DNA from: JAGRAX01 sp041391365
Lineage (GTDB): Bacteria > Bdellovibrionota_G > JALEGL01 > JAGRMV01
Length of the DNA stretch: 64,000 nt
NCBI GenBank assembly: GCA_041391365.1
Contig: JAWKOC010000001.1
Coordinates: forward strand, 248,001 to 312,000
Reading direction: 5' to 3'
Below the pieces are notes generated by a model. It did no database searches. It saw only the letters and a program-made list of their open reading frames with translations, and was not told the origin of the DNA. This document shows, in pieces, positions 33,716-42,560 of the stretch; within the stretch, counting starts at the first letter, position 1, and each line of letters opens with the position of its first letter. The position numbers were made by a program, and so were the translations under genes.

Positions 33716-34376
33716 ACCTGAAGAAAAAGTAAAAAAAATCGTGGGAGTTTGTGTAGACGGACTCCCATTTTTTTTGTTCTTTTTTTCGTTGGCGGTGGTG
33801 TTGGCTTTTGAATCGTTGGAATATGCATCCATTCCGGGTTTTTTGTCCCTATTTGTGTTGTGGTTTTTTCGTGACCCGGATCGAACGGTCCCTGAAGAGT
33901 TAGATGTACTTGTGTCTCCTGCGGACGGCCGAGTGATTGAGGTCAAGGCGGACCAACGCACTCCTCTAGGCCCCATACCCATGAAACGCATTTCCATTTT
34001 TCTTTCCATCTTCAATGTACATGTCAATCGCATTCCCATTTCGGGAACGGTGTCTTATTTGGATTACAATCGAGGCCTGTTTGTTTCGGCGTTCCGAGAA
34101 AAAGCTTCCCTTGACAACGAACAAATGCGCATTGGGATCGATTCGAGCAAAGGCAGAATTCTGATGGTACAAATTGCAGGCTGGATTGCACGTCGAATTG
34201 TGTGTCGGCTGGAAGAAAAAGAAAAAGTGCGGGTGGGTCAAAGGTTTGGATTGATTCGTTTTGGTTCGCGCGTGGATGTGTATGTGCCTGAATCATTTGA
34301 AATCACCGTTCGCAAAGGAGAACGCGTTCGTGGTGGAAAAAGTATTTTGGCCCGACCGCATGGAGAATCTTCGTGA
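33684..34376 (+). CDS. psd: phosphatidylserine decarboxylase
   Basis: Psd converts phosphatidylserine to phosphatidylethanolamine and matures by self-cleavage to leave a pyruvoyl group. The 230-residue protein is of the short (archaeal-type) form: two N-terminal membrane helices, VSPADGRVIEV near residue 76, FLSIFNVHVNRIPISG near residue 105, and the C-terminal self-cleavage site RFGSRVDVYVP, where the serine is the pyruvoyl precursor. It overlaps pssA by 4 bases, so the two steps of PE synthesis are encoded back to back. Confidence 0.93.
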   Translation: MNMKRKIQPIEPEEKVKKIVGVCVDGLPFFLFFFSLAVVLAFESLEYASIPGFLSLFVLWFFRDPDRTVPEELDVLVSPADGRVIEVKADQRTPLGPIPMKRISIFLSIFNVHVNRIPISGTVSYLDYNRGLFVSAFREKASLDNEQMRIGIDSSKGRILMVQIAGWIARRIVCRLEEKEKVRVGQRFGLIRFGSRVDVYVPESFEITVRKGERVRGGKSILARPHGESS

Positions 34377-35146
34377 GTGACATGAAAAAGGGCATTTATC
34401 TTTTGCCCAACCTGTTTACGGCGATGAATCTCTTTTTTGGATTCTATGCCATGATTCAAGGTCTTTTGATTTTGATTCACCAGCAAGGCAGTCTTCGGAA
34501 CGCTTGCTTGGCCATTGTGGCGGCCATGGTCTTCGATGCGATGGACGGTCGGGTGGCTCGTTCCACCAATTCTGCAAGTCAGTTCGGAGCCGAGTTTGAT
34601 TCTTTGTGTGATGTGGTCTCTTTCGGAGTAGCTCCCTCACTCATGATGTTCATCTGGCTTTTGCAGGATTTCGGTCGCTTGGGCTGGCTTGCCTGTTTTT
34701 TGTTTGTGGTGTGCAGCGCTCTTCGGTTGGCGAGGTTCAATGTTCAATCCAAATCGATTGAGAAAAGTGATTTTCAGGGACTCCCAACACCCATGTCCGC
34801 ATTCATGATCACCTCCATCATTTTTTTGTCTCCTACGGTGAGCCATGCGCAGGCTTATATTTTGGAAAGAGAAGTGTTGGGGTGGAGTATTTTGTCGCTG
34901 ACGTACATGCTCTCTTTTTTGATGATCAGTCCCATCCGCTATCGGGGGTTCAAATCGACTTCACTGGCTGAAAAACATTCTTTGAATTTGTTTTTTGTGT
35001 TGATCTTGATTTTTGTTACATGGGCCATCAAGCCGCGTTTTTTCTTTTTGCTCTTAAGTCTAACTTATGTTTTATCTGGTCCAGCTGAATATGGACTCAC
35101 ATGGATTTTGAAACGGAAAAAAACAAAAATCAAAAAGCGTTCCTAG
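34373..35146 (+). CDS. pssA: CDP-diacylglycerol-serine O-phosphatidyltransferase
   Basis: This membrane CDP-alcohol phosphatidyltransferase makes phosphatidylserine from CDP-diacylglycerol and serine. The catalytic signature D-G-x2-A-R-x8-G-x3-D-x3-D is seen as DGRVARSTNSASQFGAEFD plus the SLCD that follows, near residues 58-80. Eight hydrophobic segments are predicted over 257 residues. It starts at GTG 34373, overlapping the psd stop. Together with psd it supplies phosphatidylethanolamine. Confidence 0.93.
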   Translation: MSDMKKGIYLLPNLFTAMNLFFGFYAMIQGLLILIHQQGSLRNACLAIVAAMVFDAMDGRVARSTNSASQFGAEFDSLCDVVSFGVAPSLMMFIWLLQDFGRLGWLACFLFVVCSALRLARFNVQSKSIEKSDFQGLPTPMSAFMITSIIFLSPTVSHAQAYILEREVLGWSILSLTYMLSFLMISPIRYRGFKSTSLAEKHSLNLFFVLILIFVTWAIKPRFFFLLLSLTYVLSGPAEYGLTWILKRKKTKIKKRS

Positions 35147-36057
35147 ACTCAAGAAAAGGATTGCATCGATGGGTTTGGCTGGCCTTGTTTGGCTTGATGG
35201 TGGGGTACGGATGCAAGAACAAACATGCATCGGTGTCCAAAACAATGGCAGAAACCGCCTACACCTATACCGCAGAGATCCTGTCTTTTGGGCCGAGAGA
35301 GCCCGCTTCTGAAGGAAGCAAAAAAGTAGCTCAATGGCTCGGGAAAAAAGTGGAGGAATCAGGATTGGTTTTACGAAAACACCCCTTTGAAGCTTCCACT
35401 CCACTGGGCAACATCAAGATGACCAATTTGAGTGTGGAGGTCAAAGGTCAGACTTCTCAGGAACGTGTTTTGTTTGTGGCCCACTATGATACCAAGACGT
35501 TCAAAACTATTTCCTTTGTTGGGGCCAATGATGCGGCCTCCTCTGTAGCCTTGTTGCTCGCTTTGTTGCCCGTTTTCGATCAACGAAAGTATGCATTTGA
35601 TGTGGAGGTGGTTTGGGTCGACGGGGAAGAAGCCTATCATCACTTCGGTCCCCATGACGGAATCTATGGAAGCAAGGTTTACGCAAAGCAGGCTCAATTT
35701 GGCAAACCCATCAAGGCCGTCATTGGTGTGGACATGATCAGCGATGAGGATTTGACCTTGATCAAAGCAAGCGGAATCGACGCAGGATTGCTCAAGCGCT
35801 TGGAAAAAGTCTTGGCCGATATGAATCAATCCAGTCTGCTGGATTCAAAATGGATGGGGGTTACGGATGATTTTACGCCTTTTGTGGATCAAGGGTTTCC
35901 CACTTTGCATTTGATGGATTTTTCTTTTGGAGGACCCACCCCCGGAAAGCTTTGGCATACTGAAAATGACACCTTGGAACATGTTTCCAAAAAAAGTTTA
36001 TCGATCGTATCGGAAGTGATTTTACGCTTGTTGGATGATTTGGATGGGAGTAAGTAA
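35101..36057 (+). CDS. M28-family zinc peptidase or glutaminyl cyclase-like lipoprotein
   Basis: The 318-residue protein has a lipoprotein signal ending LMVGYGC at about residue 38. The M28 fold follows, with metal ligands in order: FVAHYDTK, GANDAASS, VDGEEAYHH, GVDMISD and a final LWHTENDTLEH. This pattern fits both aminopeptidases and bacterial glutaminyl-peptide cyclotransferases; the GANDAASS and ENDTLEH context leans to the cyclotransferase side. The start at 35101 overlaps pssA by 46 bases; a later TTG would also give a signal peptide. Confidence 0.75.
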   Translation: MDFETEKNKNQKAFLDSRKGLHRWVWLALFGLMVGYGCKNKHASVSKTMAETAYTYTAEILSFGPREPASEGSKKVAQWLGKKVEESGLVLRKHPFEASTPLGNIKMTNLSVEVKGQTSQERVLFVAHYDTKTFKTISFVGANDAASSVALLLALLPVFDQRKYAFDVEVVWVDGEEAYHHFGPHDGIYGSKVYAKQAQFGKPIKAVIGVDMISDEDLTLIKASGIDAGLLKRLEKVLADMNQSSLLDSKWMGVTDDFTPFVDQGFPTLHLMDFSFGGPTPGKLWHTENDTLEHVSKKSLSIVSEVILRLLDDLDGSK

Positions 36058-36085
36058 GTTATATCCAAGAAATCGAGGTCCAATC

Positions 36086-37108
36086 ATGACAAACAAAAAA
36101 CATCTACGCATAGGAATTGTTGGAGCCACGGGTCTGATGGGCCAAGAGCTATTGACCGTGTTGACAGAGTTAGACTTGCCCATTGGTGACATTCATTTGG
36201 CGGCTTCCAAAAGCTCTGTGGGAGAAGAAATCGAATGTATGGGAAAAAGTTATCCAGTCGTAGCCCTTACTCCAGATTTTTTTGAAAACATGAATCTATG
36301 CTTTTTTTATGCAACTCCTGAAGTCAGCGAACAGTTTGTTCCGATTGCTTTGGATCGAGGTTGCTATGTCATCGATCAAAATGAATTGATCGGAGATGAA
36401 TTCCAAACCATGGTGGTGCCAGAAGTGAATGTGCGTGCTCTGGATCGAGAAGATTCTCGGTATGTTCGAAACCCAAGCTCCATCAGTATTCCTCTTTCCA
36501 TCGTGCTTTCTCCATTGTCAAAAGCCTATCAGATAGAGGAAGTGTTTGTGGCAACGTATCAATCGGTGTCGACGCGAGGTCAGCGTGGCATTGAGGAATT
36601 GACTCGCCAGATCACGGGGATGCTCAATTATCATGAAGTAGAAAGCGATGTCTTTCCTCAGCGGATCGCCTTCAATCTAATTCCCAATATGGGGGGCTTG
36701 AGTGAAGATGGAGATTCGTGGGAAGAACTTCGAGTGGCCAAAGAGTTACGCAGTATGCTGCAGTCGAATACATTGAATGCACATGTTCATATGGTGCAAG
36801 TCCCCACATACATTGGTGCGGGAATGGCGGTGACCGTTCGATGCAAAGAAGACATGACCGTGGACGATGTCCGAGCCGTACTTTCAGAGTCGGAGGGAGT
36901 CAAATTCATCGATGCTCCCTCCAAGCAAACCTATCCAGTTCTCCTCGATGTTCAGGGCCAGGATGAAGTTCTAGTGGGCAGAATTCGCGTCCCTTCGGTA
37001 CAGCCCAATGTTTTGAGTTTTTGGGTGGTCAATGACAACCTCAAAAAAGGATCGACACTCAACAGTGCCCAAATTGCCAAACACATTGTGGATCGATTTT
37101 TTTCCTAG
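36086..37108 (+). CDS. aspartate-semialdehyde dehydrogenase-like protein (USG-1 type), catalytic residues absent
   Basis: The 340-residue protein has the Asd fold: nucleotide-binding GIVGATGLMGQELL near residue 12, then VIDQNELIGDEF and VVPEVNV. The active-site loop, normally NPNCST, reads NPSSIS, so the catalytic cysteine is a serine. The second motif, normally VPVFNGHS, reads VPTYIGAG, without the histidine. It is therefore most like the USG-1 relatives of Asd, which lack dehydrogenase activity. In E. coli usg lies beside truA, and here truA also follows closely (37726), with one reverse-strand gene between. ATG 36086 has GAGGTCC upstream. Confidence 0.8.
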   Translation: MTNKKHLRIGIVGATGLMGQELLTVLTELDLPIGDIHLAASKSSVGEEIECMGKSYPVVALTPDFFENMNLCFFYATPEVSEQFVPIALDRGCYVIDQNELIGDEFQTMVVPEVNVRALDREDSRYVRNPSSISIPLSIVLSPLSKAYQIEEVFVATYQSVSTRGQRGIEELTRQITGMLNYHEVESDVFPQRIAFNLIPNMGGLSEDGDSWEELRVAKELRSMLQSNTLNAHVHMVQVPTYIGAGMAVTVRCKEDMTVDDVRAVLSESEGVKFIDAPSKQTYPVLLDVQGQDEVLVGRIRVPSVQPNVLSFWVVNDNLKKGSTLNSAQIAKHIVDRFFS

Positions 37109-37114
37109 ACGAAC

Positions 37115-37627
37115 CTAAAAATTAAAGGATCCAAAGCCAGAGCCAGAGTAGGTTGTGCTAGTGGAACCCGTTCCAGAGGTGCTGTTGTCGAAGTTTACGT
37201 GAAAATCTCCAGATCCGCTGGACGAGCCTCCACTGGAGGCAAGGTTGTAAAGGTTAACGAACCCCGCATTTTTGCTGACCACTTGGATGGTTTGCTGAGA
37301 AGAACCATTGAAAATCGTAAAAGATCCTGAGAGATAATTGTTTTGATCCATTTCAAAGGTGTTTGGGCTGACCGAAGTTCCTGAAAAAGTAAGCTGCATG
37401 GTGTCGCCATCGTCGTTGGAAAACACAATGAGCGTTTGGTTGTTGAGAGTGACGACTTCCGCATCGGTAAAATTGACGGTGATTTGGCTGGATTGAGAGC
37501 CTTGAGCATTGAGGTCAACGCTGGCTGTGATGGTCGCGATGGGAGTTACTTGACACCCGTTGGTCAAAACAAACACCAGAAGCAGGGCCAAGGCCCACAA
37601 ACCCACCTTTTTCAACTCTTTTTTCAT
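37115..37627 (-). CDS. hypothetical lipoprotein
   Basis: This 170-residue protein has a lipoprotein signal (KKVGLWALALLLVFVLTNGC) and a mature part that starts with a beta-sandwich-like domain, TASVDLNAQGSQSSQITVNF. The last 40 residues are low-complexity glycine, serine and threonine (SSGGSSSGSGDFHVNF..., TGSTSTTYSGSGFGSFNF). It converges on the Asd-like gene (6 bases between stops). A much longer frame continues upstream across truA on the opposite strand, but the lipoprotein start at 37627 is the reasonable one. Function unknown. Confidence 0.65.
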   Translation of the reverse strand: MKKELKKVGLWALALLLVFVLTNGCQVTPIATITASVDLNAQGSQSSQITVNFTDAEVVTLNNQTLIVFSNDDGDTMQLTFSGTSVSPNTFEMDQNNYLSGSFTIFNGSSQQTIQVVSKNAGFVNLYNLASSGGSSSGSGDFHVNFDNSTSGTGSTSTTYSGSGFGSFNF

Positions 37628-37725
37628 CAATGCTTCCATGTAGTATAGCAAATCTTTATCACGGGACCGACAAGAAAGTCTGTAAGGGCTTTCCCTACAA
37701 AAGCATTTCATGATAGGGCGATGGC

Positions 37726-38532
37726 ATGAATATTCCGGCACAGGCAAGAACGATTTGTTTGGAAATCCAATACGACGGTGCCCAGTATTGTGGATGGCAA
37801 AGGCAGCCCAAACAACAAAGTGTCCAAGAGATGCTGGAATGTGCCATCGAAAGAGTTTCTCAAGAAAAGGTGACTTGTGTGGCTTCAGGCAGAACCGATT
37901 CTGGGGTTCATGCGCGAAAGCAGGTGGTTTCGTTTGTTTTACGATCCTCCAAAGCGAACCTGGAAGCTTATCACATTGGTGTAAATCGCTATTTGCCAGA
38001 CGATATTCGTGTGCTCTGTGCCAAAGAAGTTTCAGAGGACTTTCATGCCATTCGAAACAGTTACTCCAAAACTTATCGGTACTTCTTTTCTCTTTTTCCA
38101 ACTCAGAATCTTTTCTATCGACACTATGTATGGAATTTGTCCTACTCGATCGACATCTCACAGATGAAACAAGCATGCGAAGTCTTTGTGGGTACGCATG
38201 ATTTCAGTTGTTTTCAAACGCATCCACGCGAAAAAAAATCTCATGTTCGTACGATTCAAGCTCTTTCTGTGCAACCCATGCATGACTTTTTTTTCATTGA
38301 GGTGAAAGCGGATGGTTTTCTCCGTCACATGGTCCGTGCCCTTGTGGGCACACTCATCGATGCGGGTCGAGGAAAAATTTCTGTCGAAGATTGTTCGATG
38401 ATTCTGACTTCATTGGATCGCAATCAAGCGGGTCAAACAGCCCCAGCTCATGCACTGTTTTTATGGGATGTCTTCTATGATGAAACATCAAAGGAAAAAT
38501 CGACATTAGATCTTTCTTGGGAAGTAGAGTGA
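37726..38532 (+). CDS. truA: tRNA pseudouridine(38-40) synthase TruA
   Basis: TruA isomerises U38, U39 and U40 in the anticodon arm. The catalytic aspartate is in GRTDSGVHAR near residue 58, preceded by IQYDGAQYCGWQRQP and followed by FHAIRNSYSKTYRY and the FLRHMVRALVGTLIDAGRGK motif near residue 205. 268 residues is full length. It converges with a Tam41-like gene (6 bases between the stops). Confidence 0.95.
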   Translation: MNIPAQARTICLEIQYDGAQYCGWQRQPKQQSVQEMLECAIERVSQEKVTCVASGRTDSGVHARKQVVSFVLRSSKANLEAYHIGVNRYLPDDIRVLCAKEVSEDFHAIRNSYSKTYRYFFSLFPTQNLFYRHYVWNLSYSIDISQMKQACEVFVGTHDFSCFQTHPREKKSHVRTIQALSVQPMHDFFFIEVKADGFLRHMVRALVGTLIDAGRGKISVEDCSMILTSLDRNQAGQTAPAHALFLWDVFYDETSKEKSTLDLSWEVE

Positions 38533-38538
38533 GAAAAT

Positions 38539-39468
38539 CTACAGCACTTTTTTCTTTTTGAGGCGAAAAAAATATTTCCACCCAAAGATGTACCAGTATT
38601 TTCTTTCTTTTTCAGAGAGTTCAAACTTGATTCCGTGGGATCGTTCAAATTTTGCCAGCAAGTAGTCAATCCAGTTGTCGACCGTGAACATGTTTTTGGG
38701 CCATCGCAGTTGAGATCGAATGCGACTTCGAAAAAGAAGCATCTCACTGCAAGTCTTTCCGAGCCAAAGGGTTGAAGATTTTTGTTGGTAGCGTTGATCT
38801 CCACTGCTTTCAACGTTAGGAAACAAGGACAACAATCGTTGGACAACGGAAAGGTAGTATTCCGATTCGGCTTCAAAAATGCGCTGAACTTTGTTTGAGG
38901 CTTCGACTCGAACATCTCCTAGATAACTGACTTCCAACATTTTGCTCGCTGCTTCGGCAAGGGTAAAATGAGAAGGAAGCAAGGTTAAAGCAATTTTGAT
39001 GGCTGACATGGTGGCATTGTAAGACACAATCGCCATTTCATTTTCCATAAAGGATTTTTTGGATGTGATCAAAGCCATGCGTTTGGAGAAGCGTCCGATG
39101 TGGTACACATCTTTTGCGCCGGGTTGTGTTTGGTTTTTTAGCTGATCCAACGATATGACATTGTATTTTGCGGTGGTTTGGTCGCACTCAAAGTGAAAAA
39201 TACTTGGAGGAAGAATCCGATTGATCCAGCAGTCTTTCGAAGAAGAATAAAAATGTTTGTAGGAGTCTACAATCACATAGAAGTCAGGTGTTGAGGTCGA
39301 AGATTTTGTGTTTTGGCTCAGGCATGAACCGTAGGCGATCACGGCCAAGACACCTTGCTTGGATTCAAGATGTTTTTCCAGAGTCGAAACAAAGGGTTCA
39401 AGCATGGCTCGATCAAAGCCGGTGATTTTTTGTCGCACAAAATCTTGAATGTTGGCCGGGGAACTCAT
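38539..39468 (-). CDS. Tam41-like protein, possible phosphatidate cytidylyltransferase
   Basis: The 309-residue protein has a nucleotidyltransferase-type core. A YGSCLSQ turn sits near residue 46, followed by DFYVIVD, where the acidic pair would bind metal, and then KYNVISLDQL and VYHIGRFSKRM. That order matches the Tam41/Mmp37 family (YGS, D-x-x-x-x-VD, KYGVIS, Y-x-x-GR), which makes CDP-diacylglycerol in mitochondria and is sparsely distributed in bacteria. This identification is from motif memory only. If correct, it would supply the substrate of PssA, encoded at 34373-35146. It is followed by a diguanylate cyclase gene 3 bases away. Confidence 0.55.
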   Translation of the reverse strand: MSSPANIQDFVRQKITGFDRAMLEPFVSTLEKHLESKQGVLAVIAYGSCLSQNTKSSTSTPDFYVIVDSYKHFYSSSKDCWINRILPPSIFHFECDQTTAKYNVISLDQLKNQTQPGAKDVYHIGRFSKRMALITSKKSFMENEMAIVSYNATMSAIKIALTLLPSHFTLAEAASKMLEVSYLGDVRVEASNKVQRIFEAESEYYLSVVQRLLSLFPNVESSGDQRYQQKSSTLWLGKTCSEMLLFRSRIRSQLRWPKNMFTVDNWIDYLLAKFERSHGIKFELSEKERKYWYIFGWKYFFRLKKKKVL

Positions 39469-39471
39469 GGT

Positions 39472-40494
39472 CTAGTCGATGGACATCACTCGATTGCGAG
39501 ATTTTTTCTTGGCATCGTACATGGCGTTGTCGGCCATTTGAATGATTTCATCTTTGCTTTGGGCATTCGTTGGAAAAGTGGCGACCCCAAAGCTGGCGGT
39601 AAAATGAATGTCTTTCCCCATGTTTTTTAGGAAGGAGTGTTTTTCAATGACATTTCGAAGACGTTCCGCAAACTCCATGGCCATCTCTTTCGTGGTTTCA
39701 GGGAGAACGATCACAAACTCATCCCCTCCATAGCGGGCTGCATAGTCGGTGGATCTCATATTCGAATTGACGATTCCTCCTACTTCGGAAAGCAAGGCAG
39801 AACCAAACACATGGCCGTGAGCATCATTGACTTTTTTGAAGTGATCGAGGTCAAAAAAGATCACAGAAAATTCTCTTTTGTATCTTTTTGACAAATCAAT
39901 TTCTCGATCCAAGATTTGGTGAAGCTGTCTAGAGTTGTATAGCTGTGTAAGATCGTCCTTGATGGTGAGTTCTTCGATTTTTTGAACATACTTGTAGTTT
40001 TCAATTCCAATGGCGATAAAGTCTGTAAGTTCTACCAACTGTTCCAAATCATTTTGCTCAAAAGGAGTTTCATTGGCCATTCGGTTGAGCTGAACCACTC
40101 CTCGCAAGGATCCTTTGCTGATCAATGGCGCGCACAAAAATGATTTTCGTTCTCCTTTGACGAGTTCTTTGGGAAGAGGACAGTACGAATTGGGGCTGTA
40201 AAAAACAGCCTTTTGCTCTTTTGCGACCCATCCCGGAATACCCTCTCCAAGTTGAAAAATTTGGTCTCGGTTCAATGAAGTGTCATTGATGACGATTTCA
40301 TAGTAGAGGTGGCGATCTTGTTCATCCAAAAGCAACAAAGCCCAAGAGCTGGGATGCAACAGGTCCGTGATTTTTTTGAGCAGAGTGCGATAAAGCTCCG
40401 TACCATCCAAGGCTGAGGTCATTGCCCTTACCATTTCCAAAATGGCCTGCAGCTGAGAAATTTTCTGATGAAGTTTTTGTAAATCCTGTTCCAC
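39472..40494 (-). CDS. diguanylate cyclase with N-terminal GAF domain
   Basis: The 340-residue protein begins with a short coiled coil, then a GAF-type sensor (about residues 25-165; GEGIPGWVAKEQKAVF, then FLCAPLISKGSLRGVVQL), and ends in a GGDEF domain. The catalytic motif is intact as YGGDEFVIVLPET near residue 255, and RSTD five residues before it is the inhibitory I-site. It should make c-di-GMP in response to an unknown ligand and be product-inhibited. It lies directly upstream of the Tam41-like gene and may be cotranscribed with it. Confidence 0.92.
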   Translation of the reverse strand: MEQDLQKLHQKISQLQAILEMVRAMTSALDGTELYRTLLKKITDLLHPSSWALLLLDEQDRHLYYEIVINDTSLNRDQIFQLGEGIPGWVAKEQKAVFYSPNSYCPLPKELVKGERKSFLCAPLISKGSLRGVVQLNRMANETPFEQNDLEQLVELTDFIAIGIENYKYVQKIEELTIKDDLTQLYNSRQLHQILDREIDLSKRYKREFSVIFFDLDHFKKVNDAHGHVFGSALLSEVGGIVNSNMRSTDYAARYGGDEFVIVLPETTKEMAMEFAERLRNVIEKHSFLKNMGKDIHFTASFGVATFPTNAQSKDEIIQMADNAMYDAKKKSRNRVMSID

Positions 40495-40590
40495 GAGCTA
40501 CCCTAACTTTTTTTTGCGGATCGCACATTTTTTTTCGAGGATCTGCGTTCAATTTGATATGTGGTTATAACAAAAATGTCGGTAGGTACA

Positions 40591-41181
40591 ATGAAACAAC
40601 ATCAAAACCTTGTATTGGCATCTGCTTCTCCTCGTCGAAAGCAATTGCTTGAAAGTATGGGAATCAAACTGGAAGTCGTTCCGAGCCAGGTGGCAGAACT
40701 TGGATATGGAGGAGATCCCATGGTGCTACCCTTGAGGATTGCTCTTCAAAAACTCAAGGCCGTCAGAGCATCGATGGGAGCACAATTGAAAGGAGCCATT
40801 TTGGCAGCGGATACGATTGTCGCCATGGATGGTGATGTCTTTGGAAAACCCGACAATCCAGATCAGGCGAGAGCGATTCTCAAACGACTTTCTGGAAAAA
40901 TCCATCAAGTCGTAACAGGGTTTCGCATTGAAACTGCGCAAGGCGACTACATTGAAGAGGCCATTTCTACCAATGTCACGATGATGGAGCTGAGCCCCAC
41001 GTTGATCGATTGGTATGTGGAGAGTGGGGAACCCATGGACAAGGCCGGAGCCTATGGAATTCAGGGACTTGCAGGAGCTTTTGTCTCGTCAATTCACGGT
41101 TCGTACACCAATGTTGTAGGGTTGCCGATGAGTGACGTTCTCAAAGCGTTGGTTGATTTGGACATCATCGAGCATCCATGA
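40591..41181 (+). CDS. maf: Maf-family nucleotide pyrophosphatase
   Basis: Maf proteins hydrolyse non-canonical or pyrimidine nucleoside triphosphates and affect septation. This 196-residue protein starts at ATG 40591 with NLVLASASPRRKQLLESMGI and carries ILAADTIVAMDG, GKPDN and the EPMDKAGAYGIQG motif, all in place. The frame opens 30 bases earlier but the shorter start fits the family. It overlaps yggS by 4 bases (ATGA). Confidence 0.92.
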   Translation: MKQHQNLVLASASPRRKQLLESMGIKLEVVPSQVAELGYGGDPMVLPLRIALQKLKAVRASMGAQLKGAILAADTIVAMDGDVFGKPDNPDQARAILKRLSGKIHQVVTGFRIETAQGDYIEEAISTNVTMMELSPTLIDWYVESGEPMDKAGAYGIQGLAGAFVSSIHGSYTNVVGLPMSDVLKALVDLDIIEHP

Positions 41182-41855
41182 GTCAACTCTATGATCGTTG
41201 GAGTCTCATTGTCGATCGGGTGGGGCAAGCCTGCGCACGATCCAATCGATCTGCGGGTGAGGTTCGCGTTGTGGCCGTGAGCAAACATCAATCGATGGAA
41301 AGCATTGAACAAGCTATAACCCTGGGCATTCGAGATTTTGGGGAAAACTATGTGCAAGAGGCCCTGCCCAAAATTCAAGCGTTGGAGCAACTGGATCTTC
41401 GATGGCATTTTATTGGTCATCTTCAAAGCAACAAAGCCAAACAAATTGGACAGCATTTTTCTACGGTTCATAGCCTGGATCGCATCTCCACGGCCAAGGA
41501 GCTTTCCAAAGCAAAATCCTCGGTATCCTGTCTTGTTCAGCTCAACCTTTCTGGAGAAAGAACCAAAGATGGCGTGGATGCCGCTGGTTTGGAACCTTTG
41601 CTGGCCGAACTGGATGACATTCATGGCTTGCATGTGGAAGGTTTGATGACTTTTCCACCTTTTCAAAATGACCCTGAGGACAATCGGCGTTATTTTCGTC
41701 AAGCGAGGAAGTTGTGGGAAGCCATGAAAGCCAAGAGCTGGAAGCAAATCTCGATGAAGGAGTTGTCCATGGGAGTTTCAAACGATTATGAAGTGGCCAT
41801 CGAAGAAGGGGCCACTCTGGTCCGCATTGGGACATCTCTTTTTGGCCCTCGGTGA
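41178..41855 (+). CDS. yggS: PLP homeostasis protein YggS (PLPBP)
   Basis: This 225-residue PLP-binding protein keeps free pyridoxal phosphate low and affects amino acid balance. It has the alanine-racemase-like barrel: VVAVSKHQSMESIEQA with the PLP lysine in VSK near residue 35, FGENYVQEALPKI, WHFIGHLQSNKAK, and GLMTFPP. The C-terminal phosphate site is LSMGVSNDYEVAI followed by IRIGTSLFG-type sequence. PLP-dependent GcvP is encoded a little downstream. Confidence 0.94.
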   Translation: MSQLYDRWSLIVDRVGQACARSNRSAGEVRVVAVSKHQSMESIEQAITLGIRDFGENYVQEALPKIQALEQLDLRWHFIGHLQSNKAKQIGQHFSTVHSLDRISTAKELSKAKSSVSCLVQLNLSGERTKDGVDAAGLEPLLAELDDIHGLHVEGLMTFPPFQNDPEDNRRYFRQARKLWEAMKAKSWKQISMKELSMGVSNDYEVAIEEGATLVRIGTSLFGPR

Positions 41856-41892
41856 TTCAATCGGATGAGTCGATTTTTCAAAGAGTAGATTT

Positions 41893-41922
41893 TTGTTGCT
41901 TCAGACATCCTTGTGTTACAAT
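41893..41922 (+). promoter_or_regulatory. possible promoter for divIVA
   Basis: TTGTTG at 41893-41898 and TACAAT at 41917-41922 are 18 bases apart, within the gap between yggS and divIVA (start 41960). The match is moderate and the position is reasonable. Confidence 0.35.
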
Positions 41923-41959
41923 CATTCTTTATCTCATTGGAAGGTTGAGGAGAATTTGC

Positions 41960-42475
41960 ATGGAACCAACACTAAGCGTCATGGACATTGAGCAGAAGCG
42001 TTTTTCGAGAGAGTTTCGAGGCTATGACAAAAATGAAGTTCACCAATTCTTGACTCAAATGGCGCGTGACTGGGAACATCTCAAAAGAGAAATCAAGTCC
42101 TTGAAAGAAAGTATCCATGCGCAGGAACAAAAAATCGAGCGTCTGCAAGAAAATGAAAAAGCCTTAAATCAAACGATCATTACAGCTCAAAAAATGACGG
42201 AAGAAATCAACCGCACGGCCAAAAAAGAATCCGACGTCATCATCGGACAAGCCGAACTTCAAGCGGAAAAAATTCTTGGTCAGGCTCATACTCGTTTGAC
42301 ACAAGTCATTGCACGCATCAACGAAATCAAAAGTCAGCAAGCAGAGTTCGAAGGTTCCCTTCGTGGCATCATCGAAACTCATCTGAGATTGCTCAATCAG
42401 CAAAAAATAGATGTCAATGATGTGTACGTGGAAGACATTAAAATTTTCCCCAAAGCATCTTCAGACAAAAGCTAA
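41960..42475 (+). CDS. DivIVA-domain coiled-coil protein
   Basis: The 171-residue protein starts at ATG 41960 behind GAGGAGAA. The N-terminal DivIVA signature is clear (LSVMDIEQKRFSREFRGYDK followed by NEVHQFL), then a long coiled coil (HLKREIKSLKESIHAQEQKI...) through about residue 120. DivIVA-type proteins sense negative membrane curvature and recruit division or polar proteins. They are typical of Gram-positives but also occur in deltaproteobacterial-type bacteria, where the partner is often different. The frame opens at 41852 overlapping yggS, but that part is unlikely to be translated. Confidence 0.9.
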   Translation: MEPTLSVMDIEQKRFSREFRGYDKNEVHQFLTQMARDWEHLKREIKSLKESIHAQEQKIERLQENEKALNQTIITAQKMTEEINRTAKKESDVIIGQAELQAEKILGQAHTRLTQVIARINEIKSQQAEFEGSLRGIIETHLRLLNQQKIDVNDVYVEDIKIFPKASSDKS

Positions 42476-42560
42476 GTTTCGATCGAAGACTCCGAGTACA
42501 AAATCCTTATCATTTCTTGTCTTGCTTTCTTTGATTCAAAAAAGGTAAAGGGTCAACGCC

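Noticed and set aside
37109..37114. Hairpin terminator between the Asd-like and lipoprotein genes
   Set aside because: Only 6 bases separate the stops and no stem could be drawn across them.
37628..38176. Upstream extension of the reverse-strand lipoprotein frame across truA
   Set aside because: It is antisense to truA, which is a clear gene, and the lipoprotein has its own good start at 37627.
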